Shown here one piece after another: positions 13,180 through 26,700 of a stretch of DNA of 64,000 bases. The stretch spans positions 1 through 64,000 of the forward strand of contig VZTG01000087.1 of assembly GCA_013397845.1 (NCBI GenBank). Reading direction: 5' to 3'. The position numbers and the translations under genes were made by a program. This stretch comes from Melanocharis versteri. Taxonomy: Eukaryota; Chordata; Aves; Passeriformes; Melanocharitidae. Below the pieces are notes generated by a model. That model was not told where the DNA came from and made no database searches. It saw only the letters and a list, made by a program, of their open reading frames with translations. Numbering within the stretch: position 1 is the first letter of the stretch; each line of letters begins with the position of its first letter.

Positions 13180-16100
13180 GGTTGGAAAAAAAAGTGCATT
13201 GATTTTTGATGATGGGGTGGTTAACAGCTGGAGCAGACGACTGAAAGAATCCATTCTCCATCTTATCCTTCTCCCTCCACCATCCTTCTGATCAAGGCTT
13301 GATGCCTTACTGAGGGATCTGTTGCTGTCACACATCATCTACCAGGCTCAGCACTAAATTGAGAAGGTGAAATGCAATGGCTGTAATAGGAAGGTGCTCA
13401 AACTACTTGATCAAAGGGGTCCTCCCTCCTACCCTTTCATTCAGTGACTCTATTAACAAAATACAGGCAGTATTGTGGAGGATTTCAACTCAGTCCTCTA
13501 TTAGCTTGTAGATCATTAAAAATGGAGTCCTTCAGAAATTTGGCATTTGGTGCAATTCTTGTCTCAAATGAACTTAGAGAAACAGTTTATCAGTCTTCTA
13601 ATTTATTATTAAAGTTCAGTAAAATTTCAAAGAGTTGCACACTAGAGGAAAATAGTTTTTATGTCTAATTGCTGAGATTAATTTACAGTTATCAGTTTTT
13701 TAGGAATTTAAGTTTGTACTACAATCCTTCTTTCCATTAATTGCTATAGTTGTTCAATTTTGTATCTCTAAAAACCTAAGTTAGAATGGTACATTTGGAT
13801 TCAAAACTCACACAGTTTTAAGCTTCAGGAGTAATAATCACATCTTTTGGATAGCACATTCTCACATTTTTTTGCAAAGCCACTCCTCAGGTGAGAATCA
13901 CAGAATGCTGTGTCTTGAAAAAGCCTCATACTGCAGGGAAATTGTATTATAAAAGTGAAAAAAACCCTGAAGATGGAGGCAAAGTTAAGGCTACGTGGCA
14001 GTAACTTACAGTAAAATACATTAGAAAGATAATGCTTTTATTCAAACTCCAAGAACTATAAAAGCTGGAACTTCTAGGGTAAAATTAAGTGTGCCAAGAA
14101 ATCCAAAGCACAAAGAAATGAAGAGTCAAATATCTAAACAATCTTAATTATGGTTGGAGAGAACGTCTTTTAAATCTCTAAATAGCTAGAAGTCATAACG
14201 TTTGTTTGCCTATTATGTGATGTTTGTGCATACATATTAATACACTTGTGCTTTTGAAGATAAATGATGCCTTTCCACTTCACGGTGTGCAACTGGAAGT
14301 TCATGAGAAACCTCTCTCTGTTCTGCAGGGAAGAGCAAAAAAATACAGCAAGCCCTTAAAAATTTCTTAATCATCTCCAAGTCCGCAAGTGTAGAACTAT
14401 CTCAGTACAAACTGCATGGTTTTGCCTGGTTACAGTCACCACAGTAACACCCATGTAGCTGTTAAATAGCTCATCTTCTGGAAAAAAGAAGAGGATAAAG
14501 CATAAATTAGAAAGCAATATACATACCAGATACTGCAATGCATTGCAGGAGCCTCAGCAGCACCACATGGAATCTGACAATTGGTCAGTGCAACAAGCAC
14601 ACCAGAGGCTACAGCTTTTGGCTCCAGACTGGTACCTCTGCAAGTCCAGAGGGGGAAGAGTTAGAAGGGCATTTGGAGATTAAGGCCTCTGTGACAGGAG
14701 CAGCTGCATGGGGATGTGAGGACTGGAGATTCCTGAGCTGTCAGTAGGGCTGTGCCTCTCTGTCCTGCTGAGGACAGGGAGACATGAGCAACTGGGCTGA
14801 TGGACCAAAGGCACAGTGTGTGAGGAGCCAGCCAGACCCGGCTCCACAGGAGAACTCTCCTGATGCCGTATCAAACCTTGTCTATCCAAAAAGCAATGTT
14901 AAAATTGTTAAGCAGATCCTGATGACACAGTAGGACAACAGCACAGAAATGTCAACACAAACGTCACAGAGGCCACCCAATAGAAATGGTCATTCTGCCA
15001 AGAGGTGGTAAGGAAAGGTGTTCATAGGTAGTACCAGGAACACCAGGTTTTGTAGCCTGGAACAAAGCCTGCAGAGAAAGCTCAAACCCAACCCCCTGCT
15101 GTGCCATTAGCAGCTGTGCTTTCTCTGAATGACTCTAATAATTTGCTGCATGTTCATGATGGAGATGTAATACTATTAATTACAGAGGCGCTGGTTGTGG
15201 CTCCCGTAGGCAAAACAGATGTTGTATGTTACACTCTCAGTGCACATTAGACTGAAAGAGCAAAGTATATTATCCCCAAACTTAAAGCACTACACGAGTA
15301 AAATATTCACATGATAAGAGATTACCTGACATCTGCTAACTATTTCCCGGTACAAGAGTCAGACCACGTAATCTTAACTTGGATCAGTGGCCAATCCCAT
15401 TTTGCATTAATATCCCAAAGGCACACAGAGGCAGAAGCCTTGCCCTGCTGGGAATAAAAAGAAGCTGAGCTTCTCTCCCTCTCACACAATATTGTTCATA
15501 TTGGCCTGATTTACTCACAAAAGAGATGCAGTGAGCTATTTCCCTGGAAAGAACTGCATTTCTAAAAGTTTTCACTGGAATGCCAACAACTTCCAGTTGA
15601 ACCACAGGCTGAGAGTTCTCAGCCTGTGCTGCCATGATATTTCTGCCTGAATTATGAAAAACTGAGATTCCTTTAAAAAGCCACAGGCTCTTTAGGATCT
15701 TGGGAGGAAAAAACCCAATACAGAGCTTTAACCACTGTCAGTTCTGCCCCACCACAGCGTGTCTGAGACCAGCATTTGCAAAAAGCTCCCAAATGAAGAC
15801 TGCACATTGCTCCTGCAGTGCTACCTGTTTCCCCAGCATCTCCATGCAAGGAATATATTGAAGGCTATAGTAAACATTCGCACTTCTGGGTCTAGAACCA
15901 ACTTGCTTGTTAGCTTTTTCTTTGTTCCACAATCTCATTGTCAGGCTTATCCAGACAGGAATTTTTTTTTCCTTTGCCACTGTTAATGGATAACTCTGTC
16001 ACGGTTGTTAAAAAGGCATACATAGTATGACTCAGCAAGTGAAGGTAACACACACACGGAGGAGCTGGAAATTCTTCCTTGTTCCTTTCTGCTCGTCTTC

Positions 16101-18019
16101 TGAAAGCCTGGTTTTCGTTAGCCAAATATTCGGTGGTGCTTCAGAGAAACAACCAGGTAGGCTGAGGCATAAGCTGTCCCAGGAAGACAGGGGTTCATTG
16201 CTCCACTTGCTGCTAGGGAAGAAGGCTCAGAGCTGCCAGGCGATTAAGGCAGCAAGACAAACTGGGAAGGAGAAATGAGCTGAAATTGAGTGTCATAGAG
16301 CCCATGGTACCTCACTGTCCATTTCAATTGAAAATTTTGCTTTAAAAGGTAATTTACTGTTATATCTCTTAAATACAGTGAATTTTATAGACCCACTCCT
16401 AGAGCCAACACTGTGACAGTGTTCAAAGGATGATTTTTAATCAAGTGGAGGCTGTGCACACATGTAGGGAGCATATTTAACAGATGTGCTATAATGATGT
16501 CAGAATTATAAACTTAAATGCATTTTAGATCTGCATACTAATAAAGAGATGCCTGTACAGGCTTCTGGACAACTCAGTTTAAAAGAAATTTAAAACCATC
16601 AATTTATGTCAGTGCAGAGTTTTGTTATCCAATTACATAAAGTATTAAATACTATAATTAAAACATTTTTGTCATTCATCGCGTACAGATTTTTTTTTTC
16701 TAAGTTTAACTCTAACTCTTTTCACCTTATGGTAATTCTCCTGGGAGTAATTATTCAATTTCCACAGCAGTAATTTGGATAGCATAAGAGCATGTAACCT
16801 CAGCCTTGCTCTCTCCATCATAATGAAGATTTTGCCTAGAAACACACTTTTTCCCTTCGTATTATTTGAAATATGACACATAATCAATAACATGAAACTG
16901 TATAAAACTTTCTCATATGATAATTCTATTGATTTTTAAAAGAAATAATTAAACTAACTGTTAAGACCAAGTTCAAAAATACAATCTGACTCTTTTGTTC
17001 CTCCCTACTGAGTAGGACAAATCAATCAGGGTTATGAAACAGCATAACCAGTTTTCTGGAGCCATTGCACCATTCTGGCAACATACTGAATAGCCAGTTT
17101 ATGCCCCGTTGTTCTCTCCTTGCTCTCCCATCCCCCTGCACACATCCCTGCAGCTCCAAAGCACAACCTTCTCCTAATTCTTCTCTTACTGCATTGTACA
17201 GTCCCAAAACTCTCCATTTCCATTCTCTACTGTGCTACCTCAGTTTGCTATTTCCTGCACCATGTTCCTTTGCAAAATAATGAATGCAAGATGTAATGTA
17301 TTTTTCCACATAGAGGTAGAATGCCAAATTGCATTAAATGTCAAATTTCATTCCATTTTGATGACAGAAGCAAATCTGCAAATTGGTACCTCTGCTCACA
17401 CTGTATTTAACAACAGGACTTTACTAGTTCTCTGCAAGGCAAAGCAGTCCCCTGGTGGAAGGTGAAATGGGAAAGCCAAAAGCCTCTCAGGGTTCCTCTG
17501 GAAGAAAAGCAGCCTCTCCATAGGGATGGCTGGCTCTTCTTTTCTCTCATACTCTGATGTCCTTAAGACCTGTGCCATATGAAATAAAATCTCTCCCCAC
17601 GTGAACTTGTGGACACCTCAATTTCTCTTTCACTCCCTGTGATCCCACCAACGCCCCCATCAAGCATGTGTCGACTTGTGCCACCACTGAGAGCTGCTCC
17701 TGCACCCAAGTGGCTGGAGCGAGGAACCTCTTCTATGGCAGAGGCAGCCTGGCAGGACGGGATCAGCGACAGGGGAGATGTACCACAGCTATGTGCCATG
17801 CCTGCAGCCAGAGAACCAAGCTCTTTAGGGTTTCTTGATGAAGGTTGTGTAAAATGTCCAAGGATTTGGTTGTTTGCAAGGGACACTGCAGCATGTGTGT
17901 AGGTCACAGATTTTTCATCTCTGCAACATGTGAGAAAAAGCCTTCAAAAATTTAGGTTCATAGGATGCACATTTAATACCTTCTGTGAGAAGCACCCTTT
18001 ACATGGAGCAAGAGATTCA

Positions 18020-18121
18020 AACCAGCGGTTTATGCTGAAAACCAGCAGTTTCTGCTGAAAAAATGGCTGAACACACTGGAAGAATTACAGAATACGGAAC
18101 AGAAGGAAGAATTACAGAATA
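18020..18121. repeat. Cluster of short local duplications
   Basis: Two independent duplications lie within 100 bp. A 20-bp unit is repeated head to tail at 18020-18039 and 18040-18059 with two mismatches. A 17-bp unit (ggaagaattacagaata) occurs exactly at 18078-18094 and 18105-18121, a period of 27. These look like replication-slippage duplications in intergenic sequence. Confidence 0.75.
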
Positions 18122-18838
18122 TGCATGGCCTAAATCAGACACATTCAGCAGCCCTAGCAGATCCATTACTTTCCACTCAGCAGAGTCACAAACACTTCTT
18201 TACTGACAGAAACATTGATCTGCAGCATTCCTAAGATCCATTGGTGTTTACAAGTTGCAGGATTTTCCTGAGAGGAGTAGGAATTAGCATGTGCCTACAT
18301 TTGACACTGTTATTTCAAGTCCAAGACAGGTCACACACAATTTACAAATCTCCCTGAAAAATAATGCTGTTTTTGGAGGTGCGTATATCTATTCAACAGC
18401 ATGCAACTTGATGGCCTGAGAAATGACTCTCTACAAATTGTTTTATTTTAAAAATAATTTTTATATATGCATTTTAAAGACTTATTTACAGTTAGTACAA
18501 TTATTAACTCTGTTAGATGCATGGGCAGATGTGCAGATAGCCCACACATGTATCTCTCAGATTAATGTTATTTTAAGCTGCTTACAAAGTTCCAAAATCT
18601 CCAAGATTTGGCCCAGCTGATATGGCTCTAACAGGTGTAATTGGAACAAAAGTATTACAGACCAGAACAGCATCAAAAGTATTCATCAGGTCTGTGTTCA
18701 CACTTAAGAAGTCTCCCTTCTAACATTTCAGGCTGTAGCTATCACTGCAACACAGGAGTATTTAACAAGTGCTGCCATCAGAGATTAGCAGATTCTCTTA
18801 AATAGGTGAAACTTGATACACTAAACCCTGTAAAAGCA

Positions 18839-18844
18839 TTTATT
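18839..18844 (-). terminator. XPNPEP3: Candidate polyadenylation signal for XPNPEP3
   Basis: AATAAA read on the minus strand. It is the nearest canonical signal I found downstream of the XPNPEP3 stop codon and would imply a 3' UTR of about 1.8 kb. Another AATAAA (minus) lies at 18442-18447. No transcript evidence is available, so use of either site is uncertain. Confidence 0.35.
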
Positions 18845-19006
18845 TTTTTCATGTTTAGAAAATAAAACTATGGCATGTCTTGGCTGCCTTTCAGGTGCCA
18901 AAATTCAAACCCCAGTGCATGCACCCTGCTCACATTAAATGCAATAAGAGATGTGAGATGCTGCCCGCTTGGCCTTCACTAAGTGAAATGAAACACAGAA
19001 AAAGAC

Positions 19007-19026
19007 AAAAAAAAAAAAAAAAAAAA
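19007..19026. repeat. Poly-A run (20 A)
   Basis: Twenty consecutive A, inside the presumed XPNPEP3 3' UTR or just downstream (poly-U in the minus-strand transcript). It may be the tail of an old retroposon on the plus strand, but no body was recognised to its left. Confidence 0.8.
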
Positions 19027-20616
19027 GGAAAAAACGTGCAAATTTTGCTAAAGATTACACAGCAACAGAGCCAGAGGTCAAACTCCAGAACTCTGACTAC
19101 CTTCTCCACATGCTTCTGGCTATATTCACTGTGGGGAATTAGGCCAAACCGGGGAAGAGACAGTGACGTTGATAAGAAAGTAAAATGGATTAGGAAGCAG
19201 TGACATAGTGGGTCAAAAATAGACAACCTAGGAACAGAAGAGAAAGAAAATCTAGAGTAACAGATGAAGAACACTGAAAGCTACCATAAGAAGGGAAGGT
19301 AATGCAACAGCAAGTGTAAATAACAGGAGATGCTCTGATGAGAGGCATTTTTCAGACATGTTGAATAGTTGATTTTCTAAATATTTTCAGTAAATACACA
19401 GATGCTGTGCTTGCCTCTAGTAGGTGTATTTACTACAGCATACAATGGCCTGGGTGCTAGGCTGATGTTCAGGGTAGAAAACTTATCTCTTTACTCCTCA
19501 TCCAGCCTAGCCCAAATAACATTTGCAGCTGCCTCAAAAATATTATTAGAGCACTTGGAAAAACCCAAAAGTCAGCTCTCATTATGCCCTCAGAGTTCAG
19601 AAAAAAAGAATTACTTTAAATTTCAATTAATTCCATATAAAAGCCATGTAAAGACCTGACACTTGCCACAGGGCAGACTCTTCAAAAACGCTGCTGAAGT
19701 TGCTGGCACTTACAGCACACAGCAAGCATAAGCCAGAAAGGTGCTGTGACTGTCCCAGAACTGGACACCTCACATCTGGGTGACAGCCAACAGCTCACCA
19801 GTGAAGTCCAGCCTAATCAACATGGCCCTGCTTCCTAGGGTAGAGAGGGACTCAGAGCAGGAGAAAGGAATGGACCTTTGGACAAAAGGAAGGGAATGTG
19901 GAAGAGAGCAAGAATAAGTATGTCTAACCTGAGTCTTATTTGTCCTTTTTGAAATTACCAAACACTCCAATAAGCTGAAAGACCAAACAAGTTGTTTTTC
20001 CCCACTGCAGGCCTATTTTGCATATGCCTGAACAAGGCCTAAACACATCCTTATCCTTAAAATACTAAAAGAATTCTCCACTGGCTTCAGATACAATCAC
20101 CTCTCCACCAAACCCACCTTCCTGATTACCAAACCCTCTCCTTACATGGTTCTATAAAATTCAAGCTGACACTTTCTCATCCCAAACCAGCATTTACCAA
20201 AGATTCATTTTTAAAATCTGACTGTTGTGAAACTGCTGCGAAGGGGGAAAAAACGGAGCCTTGGTCTCAGCTGTTGTACCTATGCATCTGGTGGCACTGA
20301 CAAAATGCAACCCCCCCCCGACTCAGGGCCCCAGAACACATGGATCCACACAGCAGAGGGATGAATCCACTCCCACATCATGCAACAGTTCAACATCAGC
20401 ACAAATCAGAAGAAAATTGCACACAGAAAAGGTTGCTTTGTTTTTTCACCCCTCAGTACCCAAGCCTTTTGCATTCCACTGCCCAGCCCCAGTCTCAGAA
20501 ACAGCCATCAACTGTCCATGCCTTCCATCACTTGACCAACTGCAGCCAGTTACAGGGATCTGCATCCCTGTGGGGCTGCATCTCCCAAGGAGGATGGAAG
20601 AGGCAGAGAAGGGGCA

Positions 20617-20783
20617 TCATGAGCTGTGGCCACAGATCTGCTCGATGTGGTAGATATCCTTGGGACAGTCAGCAGACAAGACAAGAGGTGCATCCTCTGT
20701 TATCACGACATCATCCTCAATGCGCACACCAATGCCACGAAACCTCTCCGGAGCATTTGCATCATCCTCAGGGATATAAATGC
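20617..20783 (-). CDS. XPNPEP3: XPNPEP3 exon 10 (C-terminus and stop)
   Basis: The terminal coding exon follows a cttcttTCAG-type acceptor and completes the glycine codon of the EPG motif. It encodes GIYIPEDD, then the RIEDD motif whose glutamate (20716-20718) is the fifth metal ligand, and ends in HIEQICGHSS before TGA at 20617-20619. The C-terminal tail differs from human after EQIC, as expected for a free end. Confidence 0.95.
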
Positions 20784-23700
20784 CTGAAAGAAGAAAGAGA
20801 ATTAAAACACACTACACTCTCCAGAACACCACCTTTCCCTTACTGCACCACCAGGAGAGCGGGGTTGGACTTTCAGCAACATAACATGAGTTTGATCCTG
20901 GGAATTTTTAACATGGCAAGTTACTCTCTTTCCCCTCACTCATGGCTGTTGGTGGGCAAAGAAAGGAAAGTGTCCCTCTGTGCCTACAGATATCAGCACA
21001 TCAATAAAAACTTCCATAGTTACACCTGGCCTTTTCACACTTTTTGCTCTCAGTGTTACATTCACAATGATGACTTTAACAATGTTCTGAATAGAGAGAG
21101 AGAAGAGGCAAGCATTAAATATAAGTTTCCAGCTGACAGCTCCAAATCTAGTGACAAGCAGAAAGAAAGATTCCTCACAGTATGCCTAATTTGCAAAGCT
21201 AAGTTGTGAATCCCTGCAATTGCAGACTGCAATGCTTGAGACGCTACCAGTGACTGGTAGAAGTTCAGTGGCAGGAACACAGAATGCAGCACAAGTGAAT
21301 CGACCCTGATTTCTGCACTGCAGTTCACCCATGCTGCACAGCCTGAGCTCTACACTACTCTGCTTCCTGAGTTTACTCCCACTGTGTGTTACCTTGGCTA
21401 CATTTGGGAAGGAAATAGGGTTTTCTAATGCTGAAATGACTTTGGGAGGTGAATAACTTAAGGCTTTCCAATAGTGCTACAATTTCCAGTTTCACCAGAA
21501 AGGATCTGAATACTTTGGTCTGCAAGAACAACTAATCACTGAAAGGCAACACTGTTACCCTCAGTGTTGCATGGTTTTGTTCACCAGTGACAGCTTTTAC
21601 CTGGTTCAATGGTTATCACCATGCCTGGCTGGAACGGGAGCGATCGGGATATATCTGGGGTATCGTGAACATCCATGCCCAAGTAATGGCCCACATGATG
21701 AGGGCAGTACTTTCGAACAGCCTAAGAGAAGACAGAACAAGTGTCACAGAGGCAGTTAAACACAGTCCAACTCGTTCCAATATAAAAGATAGGGAAAAGA
21801 GACAGAATAGTTATGTGCTTAACTAGCAGTCTTACTGCCGTGACTAGGTCACCAGGGGCTGCCTTCCATTTACCAGAACTGGATGGCCTTTAAAACCCAC
21901 CAGTACCAGGTGCTTATTATGAGCACATTGCAGATTGCCTTTCCTCCACACTGAAAAGAACAGCCCAATCCCGTCACCATCTCAGCATGTCAGGCAAGAT
22001 GTCAATTTGCAACTCGCTGAGCTTTGCTGCCCCAACCTTTTCCATCCCTTAAACATCCAAGCCCTGTGTGACTCCCATCAGCAGACCCTCCCAACTGGCA
22101 GCAGCAGATACAGCTACTCCAGGCTGTGGCAAAATGTTCTTCTACGCACAGCAGAGCAAATGCTTTGCCAATTTCACTCAGTAGCTACAGCATGACTTTA
22201 ATCCACCTCTACAAGGCACGGGCACCGCCTCCCTCCAGAGCAGGAATCAGCGAGAACTCCTCCCTGCTACACGCTCCTCATCTCCAGCGGACTGAGCTGC
22301 AGGCGCTGCTCCCGACTGGCTGTGCTTCCACCTGCCGGGAGAATCCGGCACGACACCCACCGTCCGCCGGCAGCAGCCGGGGCTGCCATGCCACCGGCAC
22401 CGCACACGACTATATCCGGCAGGAACCTGTCCGGCTGCCAAAAGCCGTAGTGCTGTCACCTCGTTCCGCCATCTTTTCAGTAGTGGCATCAGCAATCATT
22501 CAGCTTTGCTGTGAGAGTGACCAGACAAACTTCTCTAACTGCAAACCAATCCTATTTATCTGCAGGTTCAGCTCCAAGGCAGACCAGTTTCCCAGTCTTG
22601 TTCACCAGATAACTCAGTGAATACCAGCACTGACACAAAATGGTGCAGAAGAGGCAGCAGGTGGAATGACTGAGAATAGGCTGCACCTTTTGGTGGCACT
22701 GCAGATTTATGCGACGTTAAACAGGCCACAAAAGTACGAATAATTGCCTGCAGCCAACCCTGGACCCAGAATCTTGTGCTAGTGCCCATGTGCCTATAGT
22801 TCCCTTCAGACTGTGCGCTAAAACTGTTTCTGCACTGGCAAGTAGTGCAGAGCAATGGGAATGGATCTGCAGAGTGAAACAGCAAGAGCCAAGGAACAAA
22901 TATTCACACTATGTGCCTATAAGACTGGGGGTTATTTCAGACCAAATTGTGCACCAAATGGTTGAATCACATCTTGGAGTTTAGCCCTGTCCCAGAGAAA
23001 TTAATTCCTGTGCTGAGACCAGCCCATAACATGAATTAAAGCAGCATGTGGCAGCAATTAGAAGAGAAATCTTGAAACCACATTCCTGACCCAAACTAAA
23101 GCCCTAAAACTACCCAAGGATAAAACAATCAGGATTAATAAGAGTAAACTAAAGTAAACAGGGGTAAAATAGAGTAAAAAAAACCTTGAAGTACCTTGAA
23201 GAAATGGCTGTCAGTGATGCTGCTTTCCAGGACGCCCAAGTCTTTCAGTTTCTGTCCAATAAGGCTCAGCATGAGGCTGTAGATATTTTCCAGACTCATG
23301 CCAGGGGAGCAGAGGCTCAAGCAGGACTTCTGGATATCCAGGACAGCTTGATATAGTTCTGCTTGCGGTTTGGTGAACCTGAAGACCATTGAGTAAAGGA
23401 ATATCTCACAACTAAACCTCTGTTTCCAGGAGGAAAGAGGTCCTGTCCCCAGAACCTATTTTGGGGACAGATTCTATTCAAGGATGGAGCAGAGGAAATG
23501 CAGAAAGCAAAGCAACTTCTTCTTGTATGAAAGGCCAGAAAAAGCATCACTGCAACATGCCCTTTGATACACTGTGTTTGGTTTCTCAGCTAAGGACCTA
23601 ACTCTCAAGCAAAGCAAGGCAAAGCTACTGCAGGAAAAAGAATGCACTTGAGCCAAAACATACAGGAATCAAACAAAAACACAGCAACATCACACCAGCA

Positions 23701-26700
23701 AATTCACAACTGGCAGAGCTATGTACACATCAACTGAAACTCCTGGTTTTTACACACAACTGGAGTCAGCCACAGCTGAATGTACAAAAGCCCTCTCTAC
23801 AGTTTAAGCATGCTGTAATAGCTGAAAATAGCAATAATCACACATATTCATGCAGTAATTAATGAGGCAGTGGGGAATACAGCTGAATGATTACTTTATA
23901 CAATTTAATTACTCTGAAGCACCACAGAATGGGACATGGTAAAACTATGATTAAACACACACCCAATACATCAATTATTTAAGAACTTATCAAAATTCTT
24001 AAAAAAAACCTTATTGCAGCATACCTTCCATTGACAGGCCAGGTACGTGTGATGTCACTCACATAGCAGGAAAATTCACATCCACCATCTAGTAAGACCA
24101 GTTCACCATCCTGGAGAATAACAGGAAAGAATGCTCTGTGGGTCAGTCCAGCTATTAATTGATTTTTCTGTCTGAGAGCAGGAAAGGAGGTTATGCTTCT
24201 GTTTTCACAATGCAGCTGCAGAAATGTGAATTCCTTTTGCAGAGTAATACCCCAGGTACTACTGTTTATAACTAGGCTATTCCAGATTGTTTCTCTGCAA
24301 GGTAGTCTCTGACTGTTACGCTTATCTACTGTCTGAACTTTTAAGATGAAGATTTTGAAGTAAAAAAAGAGGCATTTGCCTTGAACTATTCTGTTCTCTG
24401 AGACAGGAGCCCCATTCACACCTGGATCGCTTACCCCAGCAAATTATGCCTATGACTCCTTTCACTAGAAGTTCTCAGCTATAGTGACTGAGACAGAGAG
24501 GGTTTGCAACAAAAACACAGGATTTCTAAACTCCCCACAGGATCACTAACAGCTACAAATTTACCCTTGTCATAGGATGTGAGGACCTAGCAAAATCACA
24601 TTGTATCACAAAATCTGACAGTGTATCACTGCTGTAAATGCACTGGCGAAAAGCTTGTACAACATTCCCTTTCTCTTACAGGACTTTCTTGTCTGCTTTA
24701 ACATATCTTCCTGGATCTATCTGGTGATGAAGAAAAAATTTTTAGAGATGTGAATCTCCAATTCACTTCAGCAAAACTGTTCCATATCAATGACTACACT
24801 TCTCCCAAAAAGTCACACAGAAGAAAGACAAAGGGCCAGGAACAAAACCAGTGCCTTACTTTTCCTCCTTAAAGGGGCTAACAACAAATAGAATAGTAAG
24901 ATGTTCAAAAAGTTTGGATTAAATTCTCCACAAATTTACACTACATGTAGAGATTCATCCCACAGATCCATGGCTGTGCCAGCAAACACGATGTGGAATG
25001 ACAAGGCATAACCGCAGCATGTTAAGAGAAAGAATAAAACAGTAGAATTTCACTGCTAGTGCTACTTACAGTGCTAGCTGCTATCATTTTGTACAGTTAA
25101 GTGACACAAACAGATACATGGCAGATAAACCAGCAGTGAGCAGATCTCACTATCTCACTCAATAGACAGGCCATTAAAATTTAAATGTACCCATTTAAAT
25201 TGTACTTCTTAACTTTTTCAGAATAGCTGGTTCAATTCTTTAAGGCAAATCTGAAATTACAGCACCTGCCATCTTCCAAGCAATTAAACAAGCTAAGTAA
25301 CAATTTATTGACTAAGAGAATTCAGCCTGTGGTTTGATTGTCCAGTAAATGCCTTATGCTGTGCTCATCCTCTTTCTTTAAAGCGGAGCCCGCTAGTAAA
25401 AGACTGAATGAAACATTCGAATACCTCCCAAATTAGACACTTTGTTAGCCTATTTGGAAACAAGATCTGTAGGAAGCAGCACACAAAAGAAGAGTCAAGT
25501 TTATGGGTTTAACCTCCTACTTAATAGTTTTGGAAAAAACAAGTGACAGTCATTTAACTAAACAACTTTAACAGAAGCAACTGGAGTTACATCAGCGCGC
25601 CTGACCTTGGATGACAGAACAACAAAGGAGGCTTCTTCCTGCCAAAAGCAGCCTGTCATATCTTTTGTACATTTGTCTCTGCAGATCATTTCAAGGTCTG
25701 CTAGCGTGCCAGCTTCAAGAAAAGACAATGCTAGTGGGAAAGTTTCATCCTGCATTAAGACAGAGGAAAAATATGCTCCTCTGAAAAGTAAATAGTGAGC
25801 AGAGCAGTGAGGGAATACTGCCCCTAAAAATACTTATCTGAATCTAAAGGCCTATTGTCAGGAAAGCTGGAGAGGGTTCAATTCAATGAGAATCTTCAAA
25901 ATAAGACAGAACATGTTACTCTTCCCGCTCTTGACATTTAACTCTGATCCTTTTCCCTACTTGTTCCCCTTCCCTGCTTTGCTGGGCTACATGGAACCAA
26001 AATGCTTTTCAGCTTCACCAGAGCAGGAATGCACTTTGCCCTTACGTTGCAAAGCAAGGCCAAGCAATGCAAGTGACAGCAAAAGATCCCCCCTGGTGCC
26101 TTTGCTCTGCCTGCGACAGTGACTCCTCTTTTTTGTGAGGCCCCCAGCACCGCAAGCTGCTGTGAGAGCAGACATGTTCACTAAATTATCTGCAACCTTG
26201 TTTGCAAGTTCTTGCACTGTTCAGAAAATACTGCAGCAAGCACTGAGAGGAAAGACAGACAAATTGAATCTGCCACTGACAGTAAAATTAACCAGGGCAG
26301 GATTCTTTTCCCTTGCTCACTTAAAAAATATGTATTTAAGTGCTTTGATCTGTTCAGTCAAAACAAGCAGCAGCTAGGGAACGTATATTTGTGTCACAGC
26401 ACTGCATTTCAAGTTACTGGACAGCACAAGGGTTACCTTGATGAGCTGATTATTCTTCACATAGTGCAAAGTGTTTGATCTGTTGCCACCAGCAACAACA
26501 GGGGGGTATGCCAAGATGTCAGCACCACGAGCCCGGCACTCGAATTCAAACTGGAGTAACAATTCAGAGAAGAGGAAACCATTAGTGCTGATTCAGGTGA
26601 TTAACTGCCCTAGAACCATAATAATTCATGCCCTACAACTGTTTTCTCAATTTGTACAACACAAAGTGAAACTAGAAAGTGAGTTGACTAAATTAAAGCA

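Larger units (their letters stand above)
331..18838. other. Intergenic region with no supported gene
   Basis: About 18.5 kb between the left CpG island and the presumed 3' end of XPNPEP3. It is mostly AT-rich. The open reading frames here are short, lack recognisable protein families, and are not flanked by convincing splice signals. Items seen inside it: a GC-richer block at about 4330-4660 holding one copy of a diverged repeat, a poly-A run at 5035-5049, a perfect hairpin at 13150-13179, and clustered short duplications at 18020-18121. Stretches around 8280-8720 and 10600-10760 look like unique sequence and could be conserved non-coding elements, but this cannot be shown without alignment. 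Confidence 0.6.

Noticed and set aside
13894..13935. Possible reverse-strand CR1 3' end (AGAATCACAGAATG start)
   Set aside because: The first 14 bases fit the CR1 tail but the following sequence fits poorly; it may be a very old copy, but support is too weak for a feature.
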